A stretch of DNA of 64,000 bases from Lunularia cruciata (lineage: Eukaryota > Streptophyta > Marchantiopsida > Lunulariales > Lunulariaceae), in assembly GCA_948567375.1 (NCBI GenBank), contig OX419759.1, positions 23,599,493 to 23,663,492 on the forward strand, read 5' to 3'. Shown here piece by piece: positions 10,061 to 22,559 of this stretch. The translations under genes were made by a program, and so were the position numbers. Under the pieces are notes generated by a model, which searched no databases, was not told the DNA's origin, and saw only the letters and a list, made by a program, of their open reading frames with translations. Numbering within the stretch: the first letter of the stretch is position 1; each line of letters opens with the position of its first letter.

Positions 10061-12703
10061 AGTGAGTAATCTTGATGTATAAACAAAAGCACTTGAGTGA
10101 GAGGAATTATTCCTATGGAATTTGAGTGTGCAACTTTGGGAGCTCTATAGAGGTAAGGAACGATATAGAGATAGACTGCCAAACACATAGAGAAAGCATC
10201 ATAAAGCACCACTACCTTGTAATATTCTATAGTATAATGATTCAAGATTCTTGTGATGTTGTGCTTTCTAGGAAGGGTGGAATGCAATATCACGGTCATA
10301 GTCATAATCATCAAAGTAATTGGACCCTTGGAAGATCTTACTCCTTCTTTACATTCTAGGACAATATATGTAAGATATCTTAATACCATCTTGTATGAAC
10401 CAAAATTTGTAAGGTAACCAAGGATTGTGATTACAAAATGTCTTGATGCTAGTGATCAGGGATTTGGGCCAACAATGAGAGAGGTAAAATTTAGAGGCAA
10501 AGTGATTTTCATTACAAATGAACCATCACCTTCAAGAATCCTTCAGATCAAATCTGTAGTGGATGCGAATTTTGTTTGTTTGTCTTTTCATAGTGTGCCA
10601 CAGTCGTCATATTACATTGTTTTGAGAATGACTCTGTCCAAGAGATTAAACAAGAACAATAGACTGTCATCATAAGTGACACTTTTATCTCATTTTTAGT
10701 CATATTCAACTCACATCTTGGTAGGACCAACAGGTTCTTACCACAATATCACAAGTTGAGACAACACCATATCATCACAAATATGCTCAATAACAGATAT
10801 TAGAGTATACAAATGTTTGATTCTTCTAAAACTGTCTTTTAGCTTTACTAAGAAATGCAATTCTAGATTACATCAACTCAAAACTATCTCATTTGCTTTT
10901 ATAGGTTTAATTTTTTTTAGTTTATGTAATTTGATTCTTATCTTGGTACAAATAAGCCACACTTGAAAGCAATCTTGGCATTATTCATTAATGCAGTCTG
11001 AAAAAATCACATGAAAGCAATGTTTTATAGTTGACTTCATATTTTTCACTCAATAGTAATTTCATGTCTCCTCCAAACAATATTTAATGCTATTTAAAGG
11101 TAGTTCTTTGATCCAAAACTATCAATGCAAGTAAAATTAAAAAACTACCATGTTTATTAATATAATAGAATAATACATCTACTTTATGGTTTTACTATTT
11201 GAGAAGTGTATGAAGATAAGTAAGTGAGAAAGAATGAATGAAGTAATAACAAATTGCTTGTAATAATAATAAAAATGAATAAAATCAATGTCTAGATACC
11301 ATTTTTTATTTTGCATAATTTAGAGTTATTTATTCAAAATCTCAAAATACCATTTATCCAATATTACAGAGATAGAAAAAATATTAATTTTCTCAAAACT
11401 CATTACTATGGGGATTACTTCCATGTAATACTTCTTCAAAATGAAGAGTTGCATTTTCCAATAAAGAACACTGATTTAGTTCTTTTTTATTATGAGTGGA
11501 TATCATCAAAGAAATACACATGAATACTAGATAAAAAAAACTAAAACTAAGTTTAATAAAGAACTTAGAGCATGACTTGAGATAATATTTACAATATTAC
11601 TTGAGATAATATTTTAAAATATTATTACAATAACATCTAACATAATTTAACTTTTAATTTGGCATGTACTTGTAAACAATGGAATATTTTATCTTTGTAA
11701 CTTATGGTTATATGCAAGATTTTCTATTTCCAAATATTGAAATCTTCTCATTTGATAAATTTCTAAAATTTGAGCTTGTTACTTAAGTCACTTGTATTGG
11801 ATTAATGTAGAATTTATTAAAATAACAAATCTATCAAATAGGAATGTAGCTTGGATCATACAGAAAATTGACTTGAATGCATTTGGATGATTCTACTCCT
11901 TACCATGAAAGTTGACTTATCCCCTCACATAATTGTAAGAAAATTGACCATAATTAACCATGTGAGGATACTATTCATGTATTATGTATCTCGTGCTTAA
12001 GGGTAATGATATAGCATTTTATAATCATGGATACTATCTTATGTTTTATGAATTTTTAATGGTTATAACTGTCATGGTTGAAGGTCTATAAATTTTATTA
12101 CATTATTACTTAGAAAAAATGTTCTCTTTAATTTTCTTAGTGATAGCAATGTCAAATATATCAAGAAAAGAACTTTAGATCCAAGCAATGCAATAATGAA
12201 TTGAGCATCTTGTTAGAGTGAGGTCTGTTCTCACCACAAGTAGACTGATTGGCATTAAAAAAAAGTGAATTTCACCTATCTTTTAAACTATTTAATTGGT
12301 AGAAAATTACAACTAAAGTTGAAATTATTTTATTAGATTCTTAGCATAGTTTCTACACTAGCATATAAGATCATAATTACTAAAATTATTATTTGATGCA
12401 AACTAATGAAAAGAATTTGCAAAATCTTGATGAAGATATCAAGTAGAGCAAGCATAACATAAATTTCATATGAATAAAGGTCTGTGATACTTGATTAGTT
12501 TATAAGATTTTTTGGAAATGTGATCTACTTTAAATTTGATCATATACAAAAGTGGGTAGAACAAGGATTTTTTCAAGATATAAATAAATCAACTGGTTTT
12601 GAGGTAACATCAGATTTTTGAATGGTATATTATTTTAATTTTAATTTTAGGAGTAGCTAATTTTTTTGAGAAATGAGGTTTGAGCTACATGTCTAAGGTA
12701 ATA

Positions 12704-12790
<87 letters not shown>

Positions 12791-15700
12791 TAATAAATTT
12801 CAAAGTTTAAAATTTATAAGAAAATCTATGTATGATTTCTTCTAGACACTATGTGTAATTTTTAACTATATGTATTCATCTGCATTACATCCTATATACT
12901 TATAAAACATGAAGAAGTAGTTGTAAGACTAAAATCTATTACTCCTTATTGAAAAAAATCTCAAAATTATGGTTTCTCTTTACATAAACAAGAAAATAAA
13001 TCCAATTCTAATGGCCACAACTAATATTATAAAATTTCCCTCACAAGACAATCTCATTGTAATTCTTCCTCGTGATAATATTTAATATTTTTTTCAATGC
13101 TCCAACTTAATACATTTGTACTAAATTGGATATGTAGCTTATTATACATATATGTTAGAAACATGGGTGTATGTTTGGTAGGCAAATACTAATTTTCTAG
13201 CTTTGAAATTCTTCCTTCACATCAGAAAACTTAGATATAGTCTTTAACATATGCACATCAGAAACATTATTAAATTATGGATGAATATAAAAGATCATAA
13301 AAATATGTAGTAAGCTTTATTATATTTACTGTATAAAATTAAAGTGGAAGATATTGATTATTTGAACACTATGCATAAAAACAATGGTAACATAATTTAA
13401 AACCTCTTTCATTGTGAACTCAGCTTACGATTGTTAAAATAAAAAGATAATAAACGAGATAAAGGCTTCTCAAAGATAATAAACGAGACTTTATGTCCTT
13501 TTCACGGATAAGATAATTAATATAAATTGGAGTCTCAAATTTGATCAGAAGAGCATAACCATATGAATTTATATGTTTTATTGTTTAAGACATCTTCTAG
13601 TTACAACTCCAAGCTATAGTTATGATAGCAAGATTGCAACCCACACATCTATAAGTTTAAAATATGGAAAGATAACTTTCATATGTAATAATACTCATCC
13701 AGATATTTGCAAATAAAAAAATTAAATTAAGATGATAATTTTTTAAGCATGATTGATTGTATATAGTATATATCTCCCATCTTATATACAGTTTATTTCA
13801 CTTTTGATGATGTTACCTTCCTCATACATTACAGTTTATATTCATTCAGATTATATTGTTTTTTCAAAGTAAAATATTTTCATAGTTTGAAGTAATAATG
13901 ATTTGATTGTAATAAGAAAATTCTAAAAATTGAGATGCATAATAAAAAAAATAAAAAAATAGTGATTAAAATATTATTCTACAACTTGAATATTTTAAAG
14001 ATGAAGTCTTTTATTATGAAATTTTTCTTCCATTAAGCATTTCTCCAAATTCTTAAAGCATTCTCCAATGTAATTGAGAATGTGCCTATTTCCAATTATT
14101 TCATTAAAATAAAGACATGTAATATTTTAAATATAACTTGCACACCACAGGGATAACAACCACAAACAATTTTTTTTTTATGATTTAACTTATAAAGCTT
14201 AAAAAAACCTTAGAATTTTGCAAAAGATGTCCAAGAGTACTAAAGTTAAAGAGTATGCGTATCTTCTTGGTAAACTTATCTCTTGATGGATGTTTGCCAT
14301 TAAGAGTCTATCCAGCTTGTTGTTGAGTTTAGCATTTCGTTGTTCATAAGTATGTGGATCAAAGGAGCTAGTCTTAGAAGTCTTAGCAAAGCACATGGTT
14401 GTGGACTTAGGAAGTGTATGGAGTGGAATAGACAACAAAGAAACAAATTAGAGTTTAGTCAAGACAAAGCACTAGTAGCGGAACACGCAGCCTTCCAATC
14501 TCATGATGCAAAGCAGACACAATATTGGTTTCGGATTAGGAAGGGACAAATACTTAGCTCAAGTGTAAATAAGATTCTAGATATTTAGTATCATAATGGC
14601 CAGAGCCCAACACTGCTCTTTGTTATTAGATTAGATTTACAAATTAAATATATTCAAGAAACTTAAATGGTAGCTCCACAATAATCTTGTTATGCTCTTT
14701 TATAGCTCTTTTGCCTTTTCCATTTGCATTTTATCATACAAGAAATTCTATTAGTAATCCTTCACTTTCTCTTCCACTTGGTCAACAATAAAACTTACCT
14801 TTCAAACTCATCCAATATGATTTAACATTACTTATCTCATTAATATTCTATCTAAAACCTTATTAATTGTATCCATCATTACATTCTTAGTTACATTATC
14901 ATATGCTTCCCTTGATTTTCCACACCTATATTTCCAAAACACACACATAATACCACTCATTGTGTACTATCTAGCTTGAGTTATTACTGAAGTTTCCAAT
15001 ACTCTTATAAGTTTCTCTCAGTAATATAAAGAACCATTGCGATTTTTAAATGTAGTATATTTACCTCATCTAAATCTACTTATAGATAAACATCTATCAA
15101 TTTATAACAAATTTTAAAGTTTCTCATAATATAAAGTCCAATATCTAGCAATATTTGTACCAAATGAAGCTCAACATATACATCTGCTTGAGAAGAGAAT
15201 GATAGGTCATGCTATATGCATGTTATCTTATTAATCTCATCATGATTCATCACTCATATTGAGTATATGATTTAATAGCCATTGCACAAAAACTGAAGAG
15301 CTTGAAAATTATCATGAGGATATTTTAATGCTACATCATGTTCATCACTTTTTTATAAATCAATAAAAGATATCAAATTGCATCATTTTAACAGTAGATT
15401 CTTTAATCTTAGGATATCTACATATAAATATTCTAAAATATCTCAAGCTAAATTAATGAGTTATATCTCTTGAAAGTTGTTATTGTTGTACTTTAAAATA
15501 TTTTTTATTTAAAGGATTGTTAATGAGGATGAGATGTTATCAATATTAACTTATCATAAACTTGATCACTAATGCAAGATTGCTAAGATGAATTTAGTTT
15601 GAAACATTTATCTAATATACTGAACTAGATTTGAAATTATAAATAATTACCAAGATGTAAAAAATATATTATATCTTGTTTACATTTTGAAGTCATATTT

Positions 15701-16250
15701 CACACTTATGTTACATAAGTTGCACCCAAATAAACCAAGACTAGGCTAAGTTAATTTTTTTGGAAATTACTTTATTCATTTAAATTTTACTCTTGATGAT
15801 AAGGAATTAAAATTCAAAAGATATAATCTAGAAATTTAATTAACATATCTCAATAACTTCAGGATTATTAAAGGGACTCTATTTTCATTAAAATATTTTT
15901 TTAGCCTCAAAAATAGAATTTGATATGAATATATCTATAATATTAAATAAATTTGTGTTGAAACTACTTTATCTATCATCAAGGGTAACCTTTATTGAAT
16001 TGGTAAATTAAAAATTAATATAAAGTGGAAATATATTTCTATGCAGACTTAGTTACTAAGTACTACATCTACATATGTGTACCTTTGCTAATTTTCTAAT
16101 TTCATGGTTACTGCATGTAGCTGTATATTGAACCAGAAAATCTACTATTTTGTCTTGGTTAGGGAAGAAGGTTTATGATTCTTAATATAGACATCCATTT
16201 AACGAAGATTTCTGAACATCTAGATTTCTTATCATAGATTGGATGGAAGA
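10060..16250. other. AT-rich intergenic DNA, no gene seen
   Basis: No protein domain, RNA gene or recognisable mobile-element terminus was found on either strand. Open frames here (for example 14199-14588 on both strands) are short, overlap each other and have no coding character. A TA microsatellite lies at 12706-12786. Confidence 0.6.
12706..12786. repeat. (TA)n microsatellite
   Basis: About 40 uninterrupted TA dinucleotides. Confidence 0.98.
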
Positions 16251-17990
16251 CGCGAAAGTTACTTATCTTGAGTTAAAAGTATAGTTCTTACTTAAGTGGC
16301 ATCTTCTTGAACATTTTCGTTACAATTTGGAGGGTTTGCCATGGAGGTGAAAATCAATGTTTGCCACTTCGTCTTTCAACTCTCCTTGGTTTAATCTTAC
16401 AAATGCGGAGTACCAAACTCGGACAATGTGCGCAAGCTAGCAATATTCCTGTCAATAATAATACAAGATCTTTGGAGTGTATTGGGTTAATTTTCACTCC
16501 TACTTTGAGTTAAAAACTTTCTCTTAATATCTATTTCATGAGACACACACACAAAGCCGAAAAGAATACCATATTATGTCAAAAATCGTAAACCTTCTTA
16601 TCAGTAACTGGAATGCTGGCTCCACTTCAATGTCTCGACAAGAATGTTTAGATCGCACTATGAGGTAATATAGAGTTCTTAGAAGAATTTACGCAAAGGT
16701 GATTTTCTAGATTGTTAAAACCATGATGTACATTGAACAATCTGAATGAACAACATAAACAGAAGACGTTGAGAGCTCATATGCATGTCCTCCGGTCTAA
16801 ATAGCACCATTCTATGTTATCCTAGAATTATTCAGATAATTAATTGTAGGAGCTTCAAAAGCAAGAACAATAGGGTACATTCCTGATTCTGGACTTTTTC
16901 TTTGACGTTTCTGGTATGATTCCATTAAAAATAGTAATATAATCCTACGTACAAGAGCAAGAGCTTCGCGCAAAAGTTAGTCACTTTTTCATTTCATGGT
17001 TTCATGGCTCATGAGATACAGCAACCGTTCACTTAGCTTCACAGTCACATTACCATTTCATGATATTTAGGACATGAGAGCAGAAGTCGTTCGAAGAACG
17101 GGGGATCCAGATTTCAATGGGTGCATATGAATTGCGGATGAAATGTAAACCTGATATTTCATTTCACATACCATTTCATGATGTGTGGGTTTGATGGTAA
17201 CTTTCATGAAATACGGAATACTAGATGCATCCAAAGAGTTTCATCATCCTCCGCAAGGTATAGTTCATGATTCTCATTTTGGACAACTATCGAGGTGAAA
17301 GAAGAATAGACATTACACAGGTGCGTGTGACATACATTCAGTAATAAAGAAGTAAATTGTCACGGTTTCTCCACAATCTGCTTAACATACGATGTATGAG
17401 TCTCACGTACGCAACTTCTTCATACCACAAGGCTGACTTCTCTGCCGATTTTGACTTCCATCAGATGTCAATTGCTGAAGCTAAATTGAGTAGGTAACAT
17501 GCGCTTTAGCAGGTAACATGCATTGTTCACGTCGGAGTTCTGATCGATCTGCACAATGATACTGGGAAATCCATATACAGGATGAAATCATAATAAAGAA
17601 AGGACGTTGATACTGAATCGGGGGAGCAAGGCCTTCAGAACCCTGGAGCGCTCCTGAGCTGTGGATCCGTTCATGTTCATGGAAGGGCATTGTTCCCTTC
17701 GTGGATGTAGAGCGGAAATAATTATTTATGGATGAGAGGCCTGGGAATATCATCAGCAAACAAATCTCTTGTAGGTAAGCTGATCTGATCCAAGAGAAAT
17801 GAAGTAATCAAAGACGGACAGAACAGCTCCACAATTCCTACCATTTCATCCTACCAAACGGCTGTGTCATAGCAACATCCTCATCCGCAAAGGGTCGATA
17901 AACAAAACAGGAACAGGAATGGAGACGATAAAACAAACAGGAATGATTGACGTGGATATAACTACAGCTTACTTCATACACAACACACAG
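16250..17990. other. Low-copy looking intergenic DNA
   Basis: More GC-rich than the stretch before it and free of recognisable retroelement sequence. No open frame has a recognisable domain; the longest (about 92 codons, minus strand, 17481-17759) looks like chance. Confidence 0.5.
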
Positions 17991-17997
17991 GTTCGTG

Positions 17998-18267
17998 TCA
18001 ACAACCGATGCTGGCCTGCACTGTAGGTACAGGCTTCCTGAGACCATCTTTGTCTAAATAAACCGTCTGCTTGCTTTTGACTACCAGAGTTCTACCACTC
18101 CGCTCCCATATTTTATACTCAATAGTCTTGCCTCCATAAGCATTTTGCTCTTCTAAAGTTGAGGATGTAATTCTCCTGTTAACATAGTCGTTGCCTCCAT
18201 CGCTGCCAAGGTTCGTTGACGGGATTTTTTGACAATACTTGCTTGGATTGGAGCCAGTCGTGGACAT
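17998..18267 (-). CDS. Possible small spliced gene, 89-residue hypothetical protein
   Basis: From ATG at 18267 the minus strand encodes a hydrophilic 89-residue protein with segments GSDGGNDYVNRRITS, KTIEYKIWERSGRT and KQTVYLDKDGLRKPVPT. I do not recognise it. Just upstream is a good intron candidate: 5' splice site G|GTGAGT at 18359/18358 and, 77 bp on, a pyrimidine-rich tract ending CTTACAG at 18282. That would place a non-coding first exon above 18359, since an in-frame TGA lies upstream of the ATG there. The open frame can also be read through the intron without splicing. It lies in the low-copy island about 2.7 kb beyond the 3' end of the DUF247 gene. It could be a chance frame. Confidence 0.3.
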   Translation of the reverse strand: MSTTGSNPSKYCQKIPSTNLGSDGGNDYVNRRITSSTLEEQNAYGGKTIEYKIWERSGRTLVVKSKQTVYLDKDGLRKPVPTVQASIGC

Positions 18268-18367
18268 GGTGCTGGAGAAATCTGTAAGCAGAGTGTAGCA
18301 AGAGACAATAAATCCTGTGCGTGAGATGCCACCAATAAACATAAAATCATCCACTCACCAGTAGATC

Positions 18368-20990
18368 GAGATACCCATCAGAATAAGATGACGCCTAGAT
18401 CACCGTGTATGGCTCTGAGAGACCTGTTTCCACTGTCATAGAAAACAAGTTTTTTACAAGTCATAGATTTTGAGGTCTTTGAGCACAGTTACCTGCTCAT
18501 CGATCAAGAAAAGTACACTCAGGAGCCCTCGTAGACAAAACTACTCCACCCGGGTGTCTCCTTTGAGTCGTTCAGGAAGGTCGATCAACAAAAGAAGTGA
18601 ACGTTGCTACATCCGTTGACCTACATAAATGCATTGATCTAGTAGTAAGCACCCTAGAATAATCTCGTCGGTCCTTACTTCTAGAGATGTGCAACAGACG
18701 AGGTCAAACCTACAGCTCTGACTTGTTGCTCTCAACGTGAAGCATATCGATTAGGGTTGAATCACTTGCGATCGTCCCGGCCGTGAAAGGAGGTGTGGGT
18801 ATAAAAGGACGCATACGGTAAAACAACCAAAAATTTGACGTAAGACCTAGATATAAGCTGCCCAATAAATCCAGAGTTAACTACCCATTCAGTCCTGAAG
18901 CTTCTCCTATATCACCTAAGTTTGATGGACACTTTACGTGAGGCTCAATATACATCAAGTTACCGAATCCGATGCTCAATAAAAGATGCACGGGAGTGCG
19001 GAATTGCGCACTGTAATGCACTGAACCCACAATGATATCGTATATTCTGGATACTGTACTTTGTGGATTATATAAAAATATTGGACGTAACAAGGTCACC
19101 TTTTTGGCACTCAAGCTTTAGCTTTGGAGTTGAATATTCGTCTTTTTCGATTATATAAGAATTGCGGGCGTAATAGATGTACTGATCCAAAACAACCAGT
19201 GTTGGAACACGCAGCTTGAGAATCATTGCCGTTGCTGTGATAATCACGGCTGAAGTTATCCACCTCGTGGACGTTTCCCACATGCCACACTCCACTGATG
19301 ACATCAAGGTGGATGCTGGTAGATTTGGGCTTGGAGTCGAGTATGAAAGTAGTCATGGGGTTGCTAGATGTGGTGGCACATACAGCCGGCTCGAGTTTGT
19401 TTCAACAACCTGTGGAATCACATTCAACGTCCATTTTCTTTCCTCCTTTGTCAACGTTTTAGATCCCAAGATTATATTATCAGTTTCTCTTCTTTATTGG
19501 TTGAAATAAAATTCCCGTCTTGATGAGCAACCTATTCATTTTGATATCTCGGTTCAGACTGGACATCACAAGCAAACTTAGTGTTAGCAAATTCAAATTT
19601 TACATACAATGTGTACACTTCCATACTTCAGTGCAAGTAAGGTCATTCAAGGACAAGTGGAAAGTATTGATATCCACCATTGGACGATGACAAGTAACCA
19701 ATTAGTCCCCCCCGTACGCCCGTCCCTTCCCCCCCCACAAAACCCAATGAGATGCTTAAGGATGCCTCCTGGAGATACGCGGTTCGTCTCTCATATGTAT
19801 GGTGAAGGTATCATAGTCATCCCAAAAATACAATTATCATCCATGATCGTGTTTGTCATGATTCTCTAAAGTGCATCATTTCAAGACGTTTTCGTTTTCT
19901 GGATCCTTGAAGTAAGTGAAACATCGTGGATTTACATTACACATGTAAGTGACATATTCCTTTGGCACGCGACATGTTTTCTATCGATGCATGATTAGAA
20001 TAGTGAGGCTAAGCATAACTACTGTACCACGCATTATCAGTTGCCTGTTGTCTGTTTGAACAACTTAAAACAAAAGAAAACCGTCTTGTTCTGTTAAGTT
20101 CGTCAGCTAATGCACTGCTACCCGGCATTGTAAGGAAAGAAAAAAACTTTGGACGAGAATCGCAACCTGCCACATGACCACAGCATTCAAACGCAGCGCC
20201 ACGTGCCGGTCCAGAAAGTAATAACAATTTTCATTTATCTCGTCTTAGTCGTGACACACACTACGTGCTGTGTACGGATACAGTACTATGGAAACGTGTA
20301 CGCTGTGCCGACCGGTTTGCAGAAAGCACGGATCCCCACTTTTGGCACTGCGACTTAATCGACCCCAAGTTGGCAACACTAACCCAACAGCATGTCACCC
20401 CGACTTCATGGATATCGCCAATGGCAAAACTTAAGCGGGCCCTCAAGTGCGACGTGGTAGTCGTGAGTGATAGTTTGCATGAAGTGAGTTCGTCCTGTCT
20501 CCTAATCTTTTGTGTTTCAAATTGTGTTGTTTGCCACATAGGCTAACGCGCTCTGCCAAGACTTCAAGGGGGTGGCCAAGTCGAAATGCCAAATATGGAG
20601 GTCGATTGAGTCTATCTCTGTGCAGAAAGTTCACTAATTGTTGAATTGAGAATGGGCATACCAAGGATGATGAGTTTATTAGCTTGTCCTTATGAGATCG
20701 TATTTTTATTTCAGATATCCACTCGCAGGTACTCTTACATATCAGATATGGCTCGCAGGTACTCTTACATCGCGTAGTCTCAAGAAACAGCCGTTTAATG
20801 AGAATTAAACGTTGCTAGTCTGACGAGAAACGTTATTTATGAATTCATCTGAGCTGGTCATTGGTGTCTGACAGGTGAAATGGTTGCCTCGACATTGAAT
20901 TTAGGTTTTTTCGTAAAACTACATGGAAAAATAAGGCCAACAGCTTGACTATACATGGGCTCTGCAAAATGGAACTTAGATTTGTCATTT
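18368..20990. other. Intergenic DNA between the small frame and the DUF247 gene
   Basis: No supported gene. Short overlapping frames at 19068-19509 and 20149-20664 lack domains and conflict with each other. There is a short direct repeat at 20711-20770 and a weak duplication around two TTATATAATC motifs (19073 and 19153 areas). Confidence 0.5.
20711..20770 (+). repeat. Two-unit direct repeat of about 30 bp
   Basis: The string CTCGCAGGTACTCTTACAT occurs twice, each time preceded by TCAGATAT with two to four changed bases between. Confidence 0.85.
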
Positions 20991-21006
20991 CTCCTACTGA
21001 ATAATA

Positions 21007-22497
21007 TTAACGACTGTAATATGATAACATCGAGTAAACGGCTTGAAGCACGGTGCAGACAAAAACTATGGTGATTGCCAAGAAAGAACCAAAAACAAAA
21101 GCACTAGAGAAATTCCTCTCCTCTATCTCAGCAAACCATTTACGTTTCTTAGATTTCTCGATATGGTCAATGTGCTTTTGCACTTTAATCCAGTAATTTG
21201 CTGGGGTAGGTGGGATGTACAATCCTTCACACATATAGTTCCATTGCTTACACACAGCCTCAGGACTGCCTAGTTGATTCAAAATCACTCCACTGTTTAT
21301 CAGCAGGCGGACATCGTGCACATTCTCAGCCAAGCTGCTCATTAGATATAGATAAGTCCTCATGTCTCCCCTGGTGTATGTGGTCCCGTTATCCCGAATC
21401 TGCTCGAACAGGGCAAGGTTTCTCAAAATTGACGCTGTATTGTCATTCATTATGAGTTTAGGCACGAGGAGTGAACATCTGTGCTTCTGTTGTACAAAAT
21501 CTATCTTATTCATCGTGAGAGAAGTCCGACCCATTTTCACTGAAATCCCCACTTTCTTCAAACTCGTTGCAGAAGGTATTCTGAATCTTTGCGGGAGATT
21601 CTTCCGGGGAGCACTTGATATGACCCTCTCAGTGAAATTCGCGATAGGAATGTCACTTACGTCACTTTCGTTGATGATCTCGGGTCCACAAACTCCGAGA
21701 TATACGCATTCAAGAAGATGTTTACATTCTTGAAACGAATCCAAGCCATCCTTGTGCTTTGCCGCAAAGTGCTCTTCTAACTTCGCGCCTCCTTCGTCAA
21801 GGCTATGTCCATGATTGAAAGGATAGACTTGAAGGACGTACCAAGCTAGCAACTCATATAGTTGAGAACCAGCTGAGTCACCTGTATCTAGTTCCCGAGT
21901 CTGCTCCTCCACGAAATACTGAACAACAGCCGCCAACAGAGACATTGGCACCTGATTTTCCACCAGCACTAGATCCCTCAACACAGGAAACCTTTGGGCA
22001 AGAAACCTGGAATGGTTGAGCTCATCTCCGAACGGATAACCCCAACAGTCTGCCCAACTGTAGCCGTAACGCAAGAAAGCAACGATGAACAAAGCGTCTA
22101 GGAGCAGGATTGACTCTGCTCTTAGCAATGCCGCTTCCTGTAGGTTGAAGTTATCGTACATCTTTCTGCATATTCTCAACTTGCTTCGTAAACGCTTCAC
22201 AAAAGCGTCCCATTTGGATGTAGGTACGGGACTGCAACTCCAAGATGAACCTAGATCACGAGGTCCGTGACAAAAAATCTGAGCGATAGCAACCTTCGAG
22301 CGATCTGTGCTCAAGGGATCATCGATCTTCAGTTGTGTGTGAGTGTACAATCCAACGAACACCTCTTGCGGATGGAATTCGAAGTGCCCCCTCACTTTCA
22401 GGTAATGTGGTACACGGTAGATACAAACAGTCTCCCCATCAGATTCCAGTTTCTCCAAAATACTGTGCATATTATCACACTGACATATTGTGGCCAT
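21007..22497 (-). CDS. DUF247 (UPF0481) family protein, 496 residues
   Basis: This is the only intact, recognisable host gene. It is intronless, as is common in this plant-specific family. Family hallmarks in order: IYRVPHYL at 26-33, ILLLDALFIVAFL at 130-142, DLVLVENQVP at 175-184, a Leu/Val-rich middle, RNLALFEQ at 359-366, DVRLLINSGVILNQLG at about 395-410, and one C-terminal membrane helix at about 466-488 followed by a short tail. The length is typical. The start is supported by an in-frame TAG three codons upstream (TAG GAG GAG ATG). The biochemical role is unknown. In grasses, DUF247 genes at the S and Z loci are linked to self-incompatibility; nothing here shows such a role. The N-terminal motif lacks the usual SIGPYHHG-like segment (it reads VFVGLYTH), so it is a divergent member. 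Confidence 0.95.
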   Translation of the reverse strand: MATICQCDNMHSILEKLESDGETVCIYRVPHYLKVRGHFEFHPQEVFVGLYTHTQLKIDDPLSTDRSKVAIAQIFCHGPRDLGSSWSCSPVPTSKWDAFVKRLRSKLRICRKMYDNFNLQEAALLRAESILLLDALFIVAFLRYGYSWADCWGYPFGDELNHSRFLAQRFPVLRDLVLVENQVPMSLLAAVVQYFVEEQTRELDTGDSAGSQLYELLAWYVLQVYPFNHGHSLDEGGAKLEEHFAAKHKDGLDSFQECKHLLECVYLGVCGPEIINESDVSDIPIANFTERVISSAPRKNLPQRFRIPSATSLKKVGISVKMGRTSLTMNKIDFVQQKHRCSLLVPKLIMNDNTASILRNLALFEQIRDNGTTYTRGDMRTYLYLMSSLAENVHDVRLLINSGVILNQLGSPEAVCKQWNYMCEGLYIPPTPANYWIKVQKHIDHIEKSKKRKWFAEIEERNFSSAFVFGSFLAITIVFVCTVLQAVYSMLSYYSR

Positions 22498-22559
22498 CTC
22501 CTCCTATATTTGCGGAATACAGAGAAGAACCCAGGTGCACCATCCGAATCGGTCTGAGC

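Noticed and set aside
10427-10675. 82-codon plus-strand frame
   Set aside because: No domain, and a comparable frame exists on the other strand. It lies in gene-poor AT-rich DNA.
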